A stretch of DNA of 64,000 nucleotides from Sporosarcina koreensis (lineage in GTDB: Bacteria; Bacillota; Bacilli; Bacillales_A; Planococcaceae), in the NCBI RefSeq assembly GCF_001531445.1, contig NZ_LQYA01000001.1, forward strand, positions 1 to 64,000, written 5' to 3'. Shown one piece after another: positions 1-8,399 of this stretch (its first letter is position 1; each line of letters starts with the position of its first letter). The notes under the pieces are model-generated. The model did no database searches and was not told the DNA's origin. It saw only the letters and a program-made list of their open reading frames with translations. The translations under genes were made by a program, and so were the position numbers.

Positions 1-90
1 AGACCCTGGACTGAGCGCAGCGAAGGAAGCGGCTGAAGCCGTGCCCGCGGAACGCGTCCGATCGCAGTGGAAATCAACATTTCTAACTTT
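1..90. repeat. Possible dispersed intergenic element, left edge
   Basis: This G+C-rich stretch contains no plausible gene and holds the string GGCTGAAGCCGTGCCCGCGG (about positions 31-50) followed by GAACGCGTCCG and a CAGTGGAAATCAACA tail. I recall similar 'CTGAAGCCGTGCCC' strings between genes of many Bacillaceae, where they occur as dispersed noncoding elements. That memory is the only support; only one copy is seen in this window, so calling it a repeat is an inference. It is cut by the window edge. Confidence 0.3.
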
Positions 91-103
91 ATCTCTATTT
101 TAA

Positions 104-154
104 AAGGAAAAAGACTGCAGGCAACACCAAAATTCAAGGTGTTTGTCTACAGTC
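104..154 (-). terminator. Terminator of the ABC operon 2012-194
   Basis: On the minus strand a stem GACTG-AG-CAA-CACC closes around a short A/T loop and is followed by CTTTTTCCTTTT. It sits directly after the stop of the last gene of the minus-strand ABC exporter operon, as expected for an intrinsic terminator. Confidence 0.6.
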
Positions 155-156
155 TG

Positions 157-189
157 GATGCTGTTTTTCAAACAAACAGCATCTTTTTT
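157..189 (+). terminator. Plus-strand intrinsic terminator
   Basis: A perfect 10-bp stem, GATGCTGTTT with AAACAGCATC, is followed by six T residues on the plus strand. It would stop transcription arriving from a gene to the left of the window, back to back with the minus-strand terminator at 104-154. Confidence 0.7.
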
Positions 190-193
190 CATT

Positions 194-415
194 TCAATTT
201 ACAATACGCTCATTTTCATTCTTAGTATTCTTTGAAGTTAACAGCTTAATGAGATTTGCACTGAAAGTAATCACGACTAAGATTCGAATAACAAACCACA
301 AGTATTCTTTCCACTCTACTGATGTTTGAAATAGTGTTGGAATTTGATTGTATAGTAAATAACACATAAAAATAATCGCTATAAAATAGAAGAAAAAGCT
401 AAGAATTGATTTCAT
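194..415 (-). CDS. Small two-helix membrane protein of an ABC exporter operon
   Basis: This 73-residue protein has two hydrophobic segments (about residues 4-22 and 39-60) with an acidic/polar linker between them and a lysine- and asparagine-rich tail. It resembles no family I can name. Its start codon overlaps the stop of the upstream ABC ATPase by 4 bp (ATGA type), so it is translationally coupled and is the last gene of the operon permease-ATPase-small protein. The coupling suggests an accessory membrane subunit of the exporter, but this is an inference; it could equally be an immunity-like peptide. AAGGAG lies 10 bases before the ATG. A terminator follows at 154-104. Confidence 0.7.
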   Translation of the reverse strand: MKSILSFFFYFIAIIFMCYLLYNQIPTLFQTSVEWKEYLWFVIRILVVITFSANLIKLLTSKNTKNENERIVN

Positions 416-1323
416 TGTTCTCGTTCTCCTTTATGAGTTTTCAAAAATATATCTTCAAGTGACGGTTGGTTGATTGCAATGCGATAAACGGTTAATCCAT
501 TTCGGACTAAGAATCGAACGACATCCCCAATTCGTTGTTCATCATCCGTACGGAATGCTAATGTTTGTCCTTCGTGAACGACCGAACCTATTAGTTGTTG
601 AATTGCATTTAGTAAGGTCGTAGCATCGTCCGATACTTTCATCGTTACTTCCATTTGTGCTGAGTGTTTCTTTTGTAATGAATGAAGAGTTCCTTCATCC
701 GCAATAATTCCGCTTTGCATAATGGCGATCGATGAACAAATCTTTTCCACTTCAGCTAAGTTGTGAGATGTCATGAAAATGGTCATACCATTATTATTCA
801 GTCTTTGAAGTAATCGTTGAATATGAATGGAAGATTCAGCGTCTACGCCGGAAGTGGGTTCATCAAGGAATACTAGCTTCGGCTTATGCACAATGGCTTG
901 TGCAATTCCAAGCTTCTTTTTCATCCCAAATGAAAACTTACCCACTTTGCCATTCGCATGTTCAAGTAGTCCAACTTGTTCAAGAGCTACATCAACATCA
1001 TTTTTTGACAGTTTATATCCTTGAATCGATGAAAAATATGATAGATGCTGACGTGCAGTCAAATGATCATAGTACGATGAGTAATCAGGGAGTACACCAA
1101 TTTGAGATAAAATGTCATCCCGATTTGAAGCGTCAAGTAGCTTGACCTGACCTTCAGTAGGATGGATGATGCCTGTCATCATATTAATGAAGGTTGATTT
1201 TCCCGCTCCATTTCTCCCTAAAAATCCATAAAGTTCACCCTCGCCAACTGTTAAATCAATCCGTTTCACAACTGCCCTATTTCCATATTGTTTTGTTAAA
1301 TTGACGGTTTGAATGGCATTCAT
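412..1323 (-). CDS. ABC transporter ATP-binding protein (ABC-2/BcrA type)
   Basis: This is the 303-residue nucleotide-binding subunit of an ABC-2 type exporter. Visible motifs are Walker A GRNGAGKST (residues 36-44), the signature SFGMKKKLGIA (about 132-142), Walker B LVFLDEPTSG (about 153-162) and a switch histidine in MTSHN. The C-terminal 80 residues form the extension typical of the DrrA/BcrA/NatA group, so it probably powers export of a drug, peptide or ion rather than import. The ATG overlaps the TAA of the upstream permease gene (TAATG) and follows AGGAGG by 8 bases. The operon lies divergent from the two-component system at 2105-4495, which suggests that this system senses the substrate and induces the transporter. 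The substrate cannot be read from sequence. Confidence 0.9.
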   Translation of the reverse strand: MNAIQTVNLTKQYGNRAVVKRIDLTVGEGELYGFLGRNGAGKSTFINMMTGIIHPTEGQVKLLDASNRDDILSQIGVLPDYSSYYDHLTARQHLSYFSSIQGYKLSKNDVDVALEQVGLLEHANGKVGKFSFGMKKKLGIAQAIVHKPKLVFLDEPTSGVDAESSIHIQRLLQRLNNNGMTIFMTSHNLAEVEKICSSIAIMQSGIIADEGTLHSLQKKHSAQMEVTMKVSDDATTLLNAIQQLIGSVVHEGQTLAFRTDDEQRIGDVVRFLVRNGLTVYRIAINQPSLEDIFLKTHKGEREQ

Positions 1324-2012
1324 TACACATCCCTCCTTTTAAAAAGATCGGTTGAAACAAACACAATGAGAGCGGCTAATCCAAAGTTCACAAGGAAGAG
1401 ATACGATTCCTCGGAAATGTAGTAATAAGGAGATAAGAATCTGAACCATTTGATATACCACGAATCACTGAAGATTGACCAAACACTGATGGCTGGATAC
1501 ACGATACCGATGATGACCCCTAAAAACATCGAAAGCATCGGTTTTGCGACAAGTAGGGATAGCACGAACGCCATGCCGATGAAAACCGAAACAACAGATA
1601 CTGTTTCAAAGAACACTTTCACGTCAAACGACTGAGTAAAAATATAGATTACACCAAACGCACCTACAAGAATGCTTAACCAAAACATGGAGATCCCCAC
1701 GAACTTCCCAAGGACGATATTCGTTCTCTTCGTTTTCGTCACAAGGAACCGCATCATTCGCCCTGAAATCTCCCGATTAAACACATCATGGGATAGTGAA
1801 AAAACAAACAACGGACCGAATGATAGGACAGCAAAGGAAATTCCAACTGCATACATGGCATCCACATCAGTAGGCGACTCCGTAAGCAAACCTTGAAATT
1901 GTTCTGTTAACTGTATGCCTCCATACGTTACACCAAGTAAAAAAAGAATAACTAAGATTGATTTGATACTTTTCAGCAGCTGTAAATATTCATGTTTACT
2001 AATTGATAACAT
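1323..2012 (-). CDS. ABC-2 type permease subunit
   Basis: A 229-residue membrane protein with about six hydrophobic segments (roughly residues 17-34, 52-75, 105-125, 130-150, 155-177 and 203-220). The N-terminal cytoplasmic MLSISKHEYLQLLKSIK and the FNREISGRMMRFLVTKTKRT segment (which resembles the coupling region of ABC-2 permeases) support the assignment. It is the first gene of the minus-strand operon and is followed immediately by its ATPase. The ATG at 2012 is preceded by GAGAGGTGGAG. The divergent promoter region of only 92 bp is shared with the response regulator gene at 2105 and carries three phased TTAA repeats, so both sides may be controlled by that regulator (inference). Confidence 0.85.
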   Translation of the reverse strand: MLSISKHEYLQLLKSIKSILVILFLLGVTYGGIQLTEQFQGLLTESPTDVDAMYAVGISFAVLSFGPLFVFSLSHDVFNREISGRMMRFLVTKTKRTNIVLGKFVGISMFWLSILVGAFGVIYIFTQSFDVKVFFETVSVVSVFIGMAFVLSLLVAKPMLSMFLGVIIGIVYPAISVWSIFSDSWYIKWFRFLSPYYYISEESYLFLVNFGLAALIVFVSTDLFKRRDV

Positions 2013-2060
2013 GTGACTCCACCTCTCTATTTGGTAGTATAGTAAAGAGAACTTATTTCC

Positions 2061-2092
2061 AACTTAACCAAATCTTAAATGTATCTTAACTC
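2061..2092. promoter_or_regulatory. Candidate response-regulator site: three TTAA repeats at 11-bp spacing
   Basis: TTAA occurs at 2064, 2075 and 2086, exactly 11 bp apart, the last two copies each preceded by ATC. Direct repeats with one-helical-turn spacing are the usual binding pattern of OmpR/PhoP family regulators. The site lies between the ABC operon and the OmpR-type regulator gene at 2105, so autoregulation plus control of the divergent transporter is likely but untested. Confidence 0.5.
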
Positions 2093-2104
2093 TTGGAGGT
2101 TCAA

Positions 2105-2806
2105 ATGAAACAAGCACGTATTCTCGTTGTAGATGATGAACAATCGATTGCGGACATGGTTGAAATCATATTTAACAAAGAAGGGTTTAGCAATGTAGAT
2201 GTTTGCTATTCTGCAGCTGAAGCGGAAAGTTTACTTTTCAAGAATCGCTATGCTTTACATGTCGTCGATGTAATGCTGCCAGACAAAACAGGCTATGAAT
2301 TAGCCTCCATCATACGCCGCATATCCAAAGCACCGATCTTTTTCTTATCGGCGAAAACGTCTGACGCAGATAAGCTAAGAGGCTTCATACATGGTGCTGA
2401 CGATTACATAACAAAACCATTCAATCCTTTAGAATTAGTAGCACGAGCAAAAGTTCAACTTAACCGTTATTTAGACTCCCCTACTGATAAAAAAACTGTG
2501 TACGAATTTGGTAGATTTCAGTTAGATGCAAATGCCGCGGAATTAGTCGTAGAAGGTGAAGTTGTTCCATTAACGAATAAGCTATATCATTTGCTCCTAT
2601 TATTTTGCGAGCATCCTGGGCAGGTGTTTTCTAAAGACCAGCTTTACGAACGGGTCTGGGGAGATTCCAGTTTTATGGATGATAATACGATTATGGTGCA
2701 TATACGAAAAATACGAGAAAAAATCGAGAAGGATCCTAGCAAACCTGAGTATTTAAAAACGGTACGTGGTATTGGTTATAAACTAGTGACTGGAGAAAAG
2801 AAATAA
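2105..2806 (+). CDS. OmpR/PhoB-family response regulator
   Basis: A 233-residue transcription factor. The N-terminal receiver domain shows the acidic pair VDDEQ (about residues 8-12), the phospho-acceptor aspartate in VVDVMLPDKTGYE, the S/T switch in FFLSAK and the lysine in DDYITKPF. The C-terminal winged helix ends in KTVRGIGYKL, typical of OmpR-type DNA-binding domains. An in-frame TTG at 2093 exists, but GGAGG at 2095-2099 places the start at ATG 2105, six bases downstream. It is followed without a gap by the histidine kinase gene at 2807 and lies divergent from the ABC exporter operon, the likely target. The repeated TTAA boxes just upstream suggest autoregulation. Confidence 0.95.
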   Translation: MKQARILVVDDEQSIADMVEIIFNKEGFSNVDVCYSAAEAESLLFKNRYALHVVDVMLPDKTGYELASIIRRISKAPIFFLSAKTSDADKLRGFIHGADDYITKPFNPLELVARAKVQLNRYLDSPTDKKTVYEFGRFQLDANAAELVVEGEVVPLTNKLYHLLLLFCEHPGQVFSKDQLYERVWGDSSFMDDNTIMVHIRKIREKIEKDPSKPEYLKTVRGIGYKLVTGEKK

Positions 2807-4495
2807 ATGGCTCGTAAAATAACATTCCGTTTTATCTGCTATTTTTTCTTTTTCTATGCTCTGCTATTTTTGATGTCGATTGCAGTATTGGTGTATACGT
2901 TTTTTGAAATAGTTACCGCATTCCCTTATTCAGATATTCGAGAAACTGAATTGTCTACTATTCAATCCTCAGTCGACATGCAGAAAAATGGGGATTATTT
3001 CATTGAAGAGTCTTTAGTGAAGGCTGCCCATAAAAGTGGTGGCTATCTTCTTGTCATGAATCATGATGGTGAAGTACTCAGTTCCACTATACATCCATCT
3101 TTCGTTCAGGCATCCTATTCGTTTCAACAAATGATGAAATTAGTAGACGATAAGCATTATTATTTGTGGCCATTAGATTCAAATGCTTCATTACTATTCG
3201 TTGAACAATCTGTAAGTGATAATATTCTTCAACAGCTAATGGAGAACCCTTCCTTCCCTGTTATGAATGAAAATGGAAAAGAACTAGTAAAGTCCAATGA
3301 AGCGTGGTTCGTCCAATTTAATGAGTCTGGGGAAATTGTCGAACAAATAGGGACACCTTCAATAGAAACTAATCAACTTTCTTTATTTCATACTCAACAG
3401 CACCTAACAGAACAAAAGGTTGCCGTCTCAATCGAACCATTACCTGACGGAACGACTGTTGCAGTAGGTGTCAAGAATCCGAATTATTTCCCTGAATCAG
3501 AAGAATTCAATGCATTTTTCATAAGATTATTGGTCGGTTTCATTGTTTTCAATATCTCGATGCTTCTCCTTATTCTCGTCATTTCTCTTTGGATAGGCCG
3601 GCGATTTGGAAAACCACTTTTCTACATGTTGAAATGGATCGAGCAGTTAAGCAAAGGGAACTACGAACGTCCGACAGATTGGAAAGTCCAAGACAAAAAG
3701 TCAGGACAATTCAAACGAAAATACAGATTCTATCATGATGTTGAAAAGTCTCTTACTTCATTGACAACGACTTTGAAAGAAAATAAACGATTTGCTGAAC
3801 GAATGGAACAACTTCGTGAGGATTGGATAACGGGACTTTCTCATGACTTACGAACTCCGCTTAGTTCCATTTTCGGCTATGCCTCTATGCTAGATTCGAA
3901 ATACGAATGGAGCCTAGAGGAAGTAAGAAATTTCGGTCGAACGATTCAACAAAAAGCAGATTATATGGACAAATTAATTCAAGATTTAACACTCACCTAC
4001 CAATTAAAAAATAATGCAATTGAGTTGAACTTTGAGAATGTATATCTTAGTAAATATACGAAAAACTATTTAGAGGAAAATGATTGGCCTCTTGAATATG
4101 TTGACGATTTGTCAGGTTCAGCAACTGTTTTGCTCGACGTAGATCGATTCGGTCGAGTACTTGATAATATCATTGCAAATGCGATGAAATATAATCCAGA
4201 AGGAACACCAATTACAGTTAAACTCCATCAGGAAAAGGAAACTGTGGTTATTCAAGTTATTGATCAAGGTCAAGGAATTCCAAAAGAAGTCATGGAAAAT
4301 CTGTTTACACGTTACTACCGTGGAACGAACACTACTGATGGTGATTCAGGTACGGGGCTTGGGTTGAGTATCGCTAAACAGTTAGTTGAAGCGCATGAAG
4401 GAGAAATTGATGTTCATTCCTCTAGAACAGGCACTACAATTTTCATTAGACTGCCTTTAAATAGTATTGAATTTATTTCCAAATCAGAGGTTTAA
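2807..4495 (+). CDS. Sensor histidine kinase with large extracytoplasmic domain
   Basis: A 562-residue transmembrane kinase paired with the upstream regulator: its ATG directly follows the regulator TAA. It has one membrane helix near residues 8-33, an extracellular region of about 200 residues with no recognised fold, and a second helix near residues 240-263. The cytoplasmic part carries the H box in TGLSHDLRTPLSS (about residue 347), the N box in DNIIANAMKYNPEG, the G1 box DQGQGIP and the G2 box GTGLGLSIAKQL. The long sensor region differs from BceS-type intramembrane kinases, so it probably binds a ligand outside the membrane. It would phosphorylate the regulator at 2105 to control the adjacent ABC operon (inference). 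A bidirectional terminator follows. Confidence 0.93.
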   Translation: MARKITFRFICYFFFFYALLFLMSIAVLVYTFFEIVTAFPYSDIRETELSTIQSSVDMQKNGDYFIEESLVKAAHKSGGYLLVMNHDGEVLSSTIHPSFVQASYSFQQMMKLVDDKHYYLWPLDSNASLLFVEQSVSDNILQQLMENPSFPVMNENGKELVKSNEAWFVQFNESGEIVEQIGTPSIETNQLSLFHTQQHLTEQKVAVSIEPLPDGTTVAVGVKNPNYFPESEEFNAFFIRLLVGFIVFNISMLLLILVISLWIGRRFGKPLFYMLKWIEQLSKGNYERPTDWKVQDKKSGQFKRKYRFYHDVEKSLTSLTTTLKENKRFAERMEQLREDWITGLSHDLRTPLSSIFGYASMLDSKYEWSLEEVRNFGRTIQQKADYMDKLIQDLTLTYQLKNNAIELNFENVYLSKYTKNYLEENDWPLEYVDDLSGSATVLLDVDRFGRVLDNIIANAMKYNPEGTPITVKLHQEKETVVIQVIDQGQGIPKEVMENLFTRYYRGTNTTDGDSGTGLGLSIAKQLVEAHEGEIDVHSSRTGTTIFIRLPLNSIEFISKSEV

Positions 4496-4510
4496 GGAAA
4501 TCATAAAACA

Positions 4511-4553
4511 AAAAAGGAGACACTAGTTCATATGTGAATTGTGTCCCCTTTTT
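4511..4553. terminator. Bidirectional terminator between kinase and nrd operon
   Basis: AAAAAGG-GACAC pairs with GTGTC-CCTTTTT around a loop that itself can fold (TTCATATGTGAA). The A run on one side and the T run on the other allow termination of both the plus-strand kinase operon and the minus-strand nrd operon. Confidence 0.75.
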
Positions 4554-4600
4554 ATGTCTTTTTACATCCAACCGAATTCTTTCAGGTGAGTCAAGATTCC

Positions 4601-5638
4601 TTACAAATCATCAAACCCGTTCAAGTCACTCGTCTTCACGTATTGCCTCGATGTCTGCTCGAAGAAATCCGTTTTCGTATCATCGAAATTGTCGACATAC
4701 GCGCGAATCCATTTCATTGGATTGTCCGTAAATTCCGGATAGATCTCACTTAGTCCGAGCATGCGCAGCATTTTATTCGACCGATATTTGACGTAGCCTG
4801 CCATTTCATCGAGATCGATACCGTCAATATCTCCTAGCACATAGCGACTCCAAATGATTTCCTGTTCAACGGAGTGGCGGAATTGATCATAAATCCATTC
4901 CGTAAATGCTTCGGTATTATACGCAGGATTTTCAGCAAGCGCCGCGCGAAATATGTCGCTGATCGCTTTCCCGTGCTGCAATTCATCCCGATTGATGTAG
5001 GAAATCATTGTCGATGTGCCAACCATTTTTTGGTGGCGTGCGAGATTATAAAAGAATGCAAATCCGCTATAGAAAAATAAACCTTCCAATAAAGTCGTGT
5101 ACACCATCGCTTTCAACACCGTTTCTATCGTCGGATTTTCAGCGAATTCATTGTAAATGTCGACAATCCGTTCGTTCCTCTTCATGAGCACTTCATCAGT
5201 GCGGCCCATTTCAAATGAAGCCATCTGCTTGTCGAGTGTCGTGACTGAAGACAGAACGTATGCATAGCTGTGATTATGCTCGCTTTCCTGATCGGCGATA
5301 GTCGCCATGATTGATTTCACCGAAGGATCGGTTGCGAAGTCCGCGATTTTCATCGCGACGACGGTTTGTGGTCCGTCCAATGTCGCAAGCAATCCGATGA
5401 TCTTGAGGAAAGCCTCCTGCTCCGCTTTCGATAAGTTCGGAAATTGCTTTACGTCCTGCGTCATATCGACTTCATTCGCCGTCCAAAAAAGAGAACGAAT
5501 CCTTTGTCGCAATGTGTAGAAATGAGGGTGGGCAAGGTCATTCCAATTCAAAATTCCGCTCGCTTCCCCGCCGAAGATTGCTGTTGATTTATTGGGTTGT
5601 GCTGGATTCAATACTTTAACGCGTGTAAGTGTTGCCAA
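4601..5638 (-). CDS. nrdF: Class I ribonucleotide reductase beta subunit
   Basis: A 345-residue radical-generating subunit that, with the alpha subunit at 6042-8255, reduces ribonucleotides to deoxyribonucleotides. The carboxylate-bridged dimetal ligands are all present: D88 (LLATLDG), E118 and H121 in the ESEH motif, E185 (LLEGLFFYSG), and E219/H222 in INRDELQH. The motif E-x2-H-x3-Y places a tyrosine at 125, where the stable tyrosyl radical forms in tyrosine-type class I enzymes. An upstream in-frame ATG at 5662 exists, but AGGAG followed 10 bases later by TTG at 5638 fits better and lowers the overlap with the flavodoxin gene to 31 bp. It is the last gene of the operon alpha-flavodoxin-beta, unlike the Bacillus nrdI-nrdE-nrdF order. 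Assignment to NrdF rather than NrdB is inferred from the flavodoxin partner. Confidence 0.9.
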   Translation of the reverse strand: MATLTRVKVLNPAQPNKSTAIFGGEASGILNWNDLAHPHFYTLRQRIRSLFWTANEVDMTQDVKQFPNLSKAEQEAFLKIIGLLATLDGPQTVVAMKIADFATDPSVKSIMATIADQESEHNHSYAYVLSSVTTLDKQMASFEMGRTDEVLMKRNERIVDIYNEFAENPTIETVLKAMVYTTLLEGLFFYSGFAFFYNLARHQKMVGTSTMISYINRDELQHGKAISDIFRAALAENPAYNTEAFTEWIYDQFRHSVEQEIIWSRYVLGDIDGIDLDEMAGYVKYRSNKMLRMLGLSEIYPEFTDNPMKWIRAYVDNFDDTKTDFFEQTSRQYVKTSDLNGFDDL

Positions 5639-6057
5639 TGTTGAAAAACTCCTTTCGACCATTCGATGACTTTCTTCTCTTGGGTGCCGCGTGGGCTTTG
5701 TTCGATTTTCAGAGGGTCAATTGCAGATTCGTAAAACCGTGCCAGTTTAACAGCGGCATGGCAAAAGAGATCGTCCCCTCCAAACTGTGTATCCCCCGTT
5801 CCGAAGACATACACATTCCTCGGTTTGTAACCGACATCCGCAACGAAATCCTTCACTTCGTCAGGCGTGGAGCCCTTGTCCCATGTAAATGAACCGATGA
5901 TCATCGCATCGAACTGCCGCGGATTCGGCATCGGACCGATCCCGATTCGATGCACCGTCACGTCCATTCCTTCCGACAGCAGCGCCTCCTCCACGATTTG
6001 CGCCACTTCCTCCGTATTTCCGCTCCATGACGCATACGCAATCAGGAATGACACCAT
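5608..6057 (-). CDS. NrdI-like flavodoxin of the ribonucleotide reductase operon
   Basis: A 149-residue flavodoxin-fold protein. The FMN phosphate loop is visible near the N terminus (YASWSGNTEEVA), followed by the SFTWDKGSTP and FGTGDTQFGG loops that would contact the isoalloxazine ring. Placed between the alpha and beta genes and overlapping both, it probably plays the NrdI role, delivering an oxidant or electrons for assembly of the beta-subunit metal cofactor. It looks closer to ordinary flavodoxins than to the short B. subtilis NrdI, so I leave the symbol empty. GAGGAG inside the end of the alpha gene is 5 bases before ATG 6057; a GTG two codons upstream overlaps that ribosome site and is unlikely to be used. 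Confidence 0.8.
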   Translation of the reverse strand: MVSFLIAYASWSGNTEEVAQIVEEALLSEGMDVTVHRIGIGPMPNPRQFDAMIIGSFTWDKGSTPDEVKDFVADVGYKPRNVYVFGTGDTQFGGDDLFCHAAVKLARFYESAIDPLKIEQSPRGTQEKKVIEWSKGVFQHWQHLHALKY

Positions 6058-8255
6058 TCGCACTCCTCAATATCAGATGCTGTCGATCTCGTATAATACG
6101 TCGTTTTCATGCCTGATTTCCATGCCTGTACATGTAAATCGAGGAGAACGGATGCGCGGATGTTATTCGGCACGTATATATTGAACGAAATCGCTTGGTC
6201 AATATGGCGCTGCCTTGCCGCATTCTGTTTAATGGACCAGCGCTGGTCTACGATGTACGCAGAGCGTCGGTAGACATCGTAAGTATTATGATCAAGATCA
6301 GGCGCTATGACCGGCAACTTGTAGTCTTTCTTCTCCTCATGATAGAACGCTTTGAAAATGGGGTCGATGGAAGCCGTTGACCCCGCAATGACCGATGTCG
6401 AGCTATTCGGCGCGACTGCCATTAAATAGCCGTTTCGAATACCGTTTGTCGCCACATCGATACGCAGTTCATTCCATTCCTTCGATTCGTATCCACGTTT
6501 CTCGAAATAAGCCCCGTTTTGCCAATCTGATCCTTCGAATAAAGGATACGTACCTTTTTCAGTCGCCAATTCCATCGAAGCCTTGGTCGTCAAATAGGCA
6601 ATTCTTTCATACAGTTCATCTGCATAATTGACCGCTTCGTCCGATTCCCATTGGATGTTTTTCAAAGCAAGCAGATGGTGCCATCCGAATGTCCCGAGCC
6701 CGATACCTCGGTAGCGTGCATTCGTCCGTTGTGCCTGGACGACCGGTATTTTATTCAAATCAATGACGTTGTCGAGCATGCGCACTTGAATCGTGATAAG
6801 GCGATCCAATACATCTGCGGGAACGGCACGTCCAAGATTGACGGACGACAAGTTACAGACGACAAAATCACCTGGTTTCGAACGCGTCACGACGATATCG
6901 TCTTCGAGCGTGACAGATTCAAACTCTGTCGGACTCATATTTTGCATGATTTCTGTACAGAGATTACTCGAATACACCATACCTACATGCTTATTCGGGT
7001 TCGTCCGGTTCACTTCGTCACGGTAAAACATGAATGGCGTCCCCGTTTCGAGTTGGCTCCGCATGACGCGCTTCATAATTTCAATCGCCGGGACTGTTTC
7101 CTTCGTCAATTCAGGGTGATTGACACATTCCTCATACTTCTCACGGAACGAACCTGCCCCCTTCGTTTCATCGTAATAATCTTCTAGCGAATAACCCATA
7201 ACTGTGCGCACTTCATGCGGGTCGAATAAATGCCAGTCACCACGGGCCTCGACTTGCTCCATGAATAGATCCGGCAGGCAGACGCCTGTGAAAATATCAT
7301 GTGCACGCAAGCGATCATCGCCATTGTTCAGCTTAAGGTCAAGGAACGTGAAAATATCTTTATGCCATACATCGAGATAAACCGCGATCGCTCCTTGACG
7401 TTGGCCAAGCTGATCAACGCTGACGGCCGTGTTGTTAAGCTGCTTGATCCACGGAAGAACGCCGCTAGACGCTCCTTTGAAGCCTCGGATGGACGAGCCG
7501 CGAGAACGGACCTTGCCCATATAAACTCCGATGCCGCCACCATATTTAGATAGATTCGCAATATCGGTATTGCTGTCATAAATCCCTTGCAGCGAATCAT
7601 CGACTGTGTCAATGAAACAGCTGGACAACTGACCATGTGGTTTGCCCGCGTTCGAAAGCGTCGGCGTTGCTACGGTCATATACAAATTACTCATCGCCCA
7701 GTACGCTTCCGCCACTTTACCGAGACGATTTTCTGTTTCATTTTGCATAAGCGTCATCGCAATGATGAGCCAACGTTCCTGCGGCAATTCTACAGGATCT
7801 TTATTGAAATCAACCGCAACATACCGATCCACAAGCGTTTTCAATCCAATATACGTGAAAAGCTTGTCCCGCTCTGGCTCTATGAATGTTCCGAGCTCTT
7901 CCAAGTCTTCCCGCGCATATTTTTCAATCAAAACGGAAGTATACAAGCCTTTCTCGACAAGCCGCTCAACATTGTCGGCAAAATCCGTATATACTTTTGC
8001 GCCCCTCAACTGTTCCTGGTAGGAATAAACCTCCTGCAAATAAATCCGCGCAGCAACGAATGTCCAGTAGGCAGATGCTTCGTCAATATGACTGAGTGCC
8101 TCCAAAATCATCGCCTTCGACCAATCGGATGCATTCCCTTCAGGATGCCGCTCCTTCCAACGCACGCTCGCTTCTACGAGTGGATGGAGCTTGTCCGCAC
8201 CAAATTCAGCTTGCAGCTCGTCCATAATGTCTGTTCTTTCCGTAATGATTGTCAT
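6042..8255 (-). CDS. nrdE: Class I ribonucleoside-diphosphate reductase alpha subunit
   Basis: A 737-residue catalytic subunit. Visible are the redox cysteine in GQLSSCFIDTVDD, the N-x-C-x-E active-site triad in NLCTEIMQN, the second redox cysteine in VVCNLSSVNLG, the phosphate-binding APNSSTSVIAGSTAS stretch and a C-terminal CEWC pair that relays electrons from thioredoxin or glutaredoxin. No N-terminal ATP-cone motif is evident, as in NrdE-type enzymes. It is the first gene of the operon, its 3' end overlaps the flavodoxin gene, and AAAGGAGATGGG precedes the ATG. A cobalamin riboswitch with a terminator and an NrdR box lie upstream. The expected consequence is repression when adenosylcobalamin is plentiful, which usually accompanies a B12-dependent class II reductase elsewhere in the genome (not visible here). 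Confidence 0.95.
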   Translation of the reverse strand: MTIITERTDIMDELQAEFGADKLHPLVEASVRWKERHPEGNASDWSKAMILEALSHIDEASAYWTFVAARIYLQEVYSYQEQLRGAKVYTDFADNVERLVEKGLYTSVLIEKYAREDLEELGTFIEPERDKLFTYIGLKTLVDRYVAVDFNKDPVELPQERWLIIAMTLMQNETENRLGKVAEAYWAMSNLYMTVATPTLSNAGKPHGQLSSCFIDTVDDSLQGIYDSNTDIANLSKYGGGIGVYMGKVRSRGSSIRGFKGASSGVLPWIKQLNNTAVSVDQLGQRQGAIAVYLDVWHKDIFTFLDLKLNNGDDRLRAHDIFTGVCLPDLFMEQVEARGDWHLFDPHEVRTVMGYSLEDYYDETKGAGSFREKYEECVNHPELTKETVPAIEIMKRVMRSQLETGTPFMFYRDEVNRTNPNKHVGMVYSSNLCTEIMQNMSPTEFESVTLEDDIVVTRSKPGDFVVCNLSSVNLGRAVPADVLDRLITIQVRMLDNVIDLNKIPVVQAQRTNARYRGIGLGTFGWHHLLALKNIQWESDEAVNYADELYERIAYLTTKASMELATEKGTYPLFEGSDWQNGAYFEKRGYESKEWNELRIDVATNGIRNGYLMAVAPNSSTSVIAGSTASIDPIFKAFYHEEKKDYKLPVIAPDLDHNTYDVYRRSAYIVDQRWSIKQNAARQRHIDQAISFNIYVPNNIRASVLLDLHVQAWKSGMKTTYYTRSTASDIEECEWCHS

Positions 8256-8286
8256 TCAACCCATCTCCTTTAGTTAGCTTCGCAAT

Positions 8287-8329
8287 GAAAAAAGCGATGA
8301 TTCCACCTCTTCGGTAGAGTCATCGCTCA
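8287..8329 (-). terminator. Expression-platform terminator of the cobalamin riboswitch
   Basis: On the minus strand GAGCGATGA pairs with TCATCGCTT, followed by a U tract, 31 bases before the alpha-subunit start. It lies between the aptamer and the gene, so it is the probable regulated terminator: formed when cobalamin is bound, disrupted when it is absent. Confidence 0.75.
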
Positions 8330-8399
8330 TGGATTTTGATTTGGAAACAGATCGGGACCGCCTGAAAAATGAAAGCAAAATTACCCGTTCGCCTCCACC

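Noticed and set aside
7587-8273. Long plus-strand frame opposite the reductase alpha gene
   Set aside because: It is a shadow of the strongly coding minus strand and has no ribosome site or recognisable domain.
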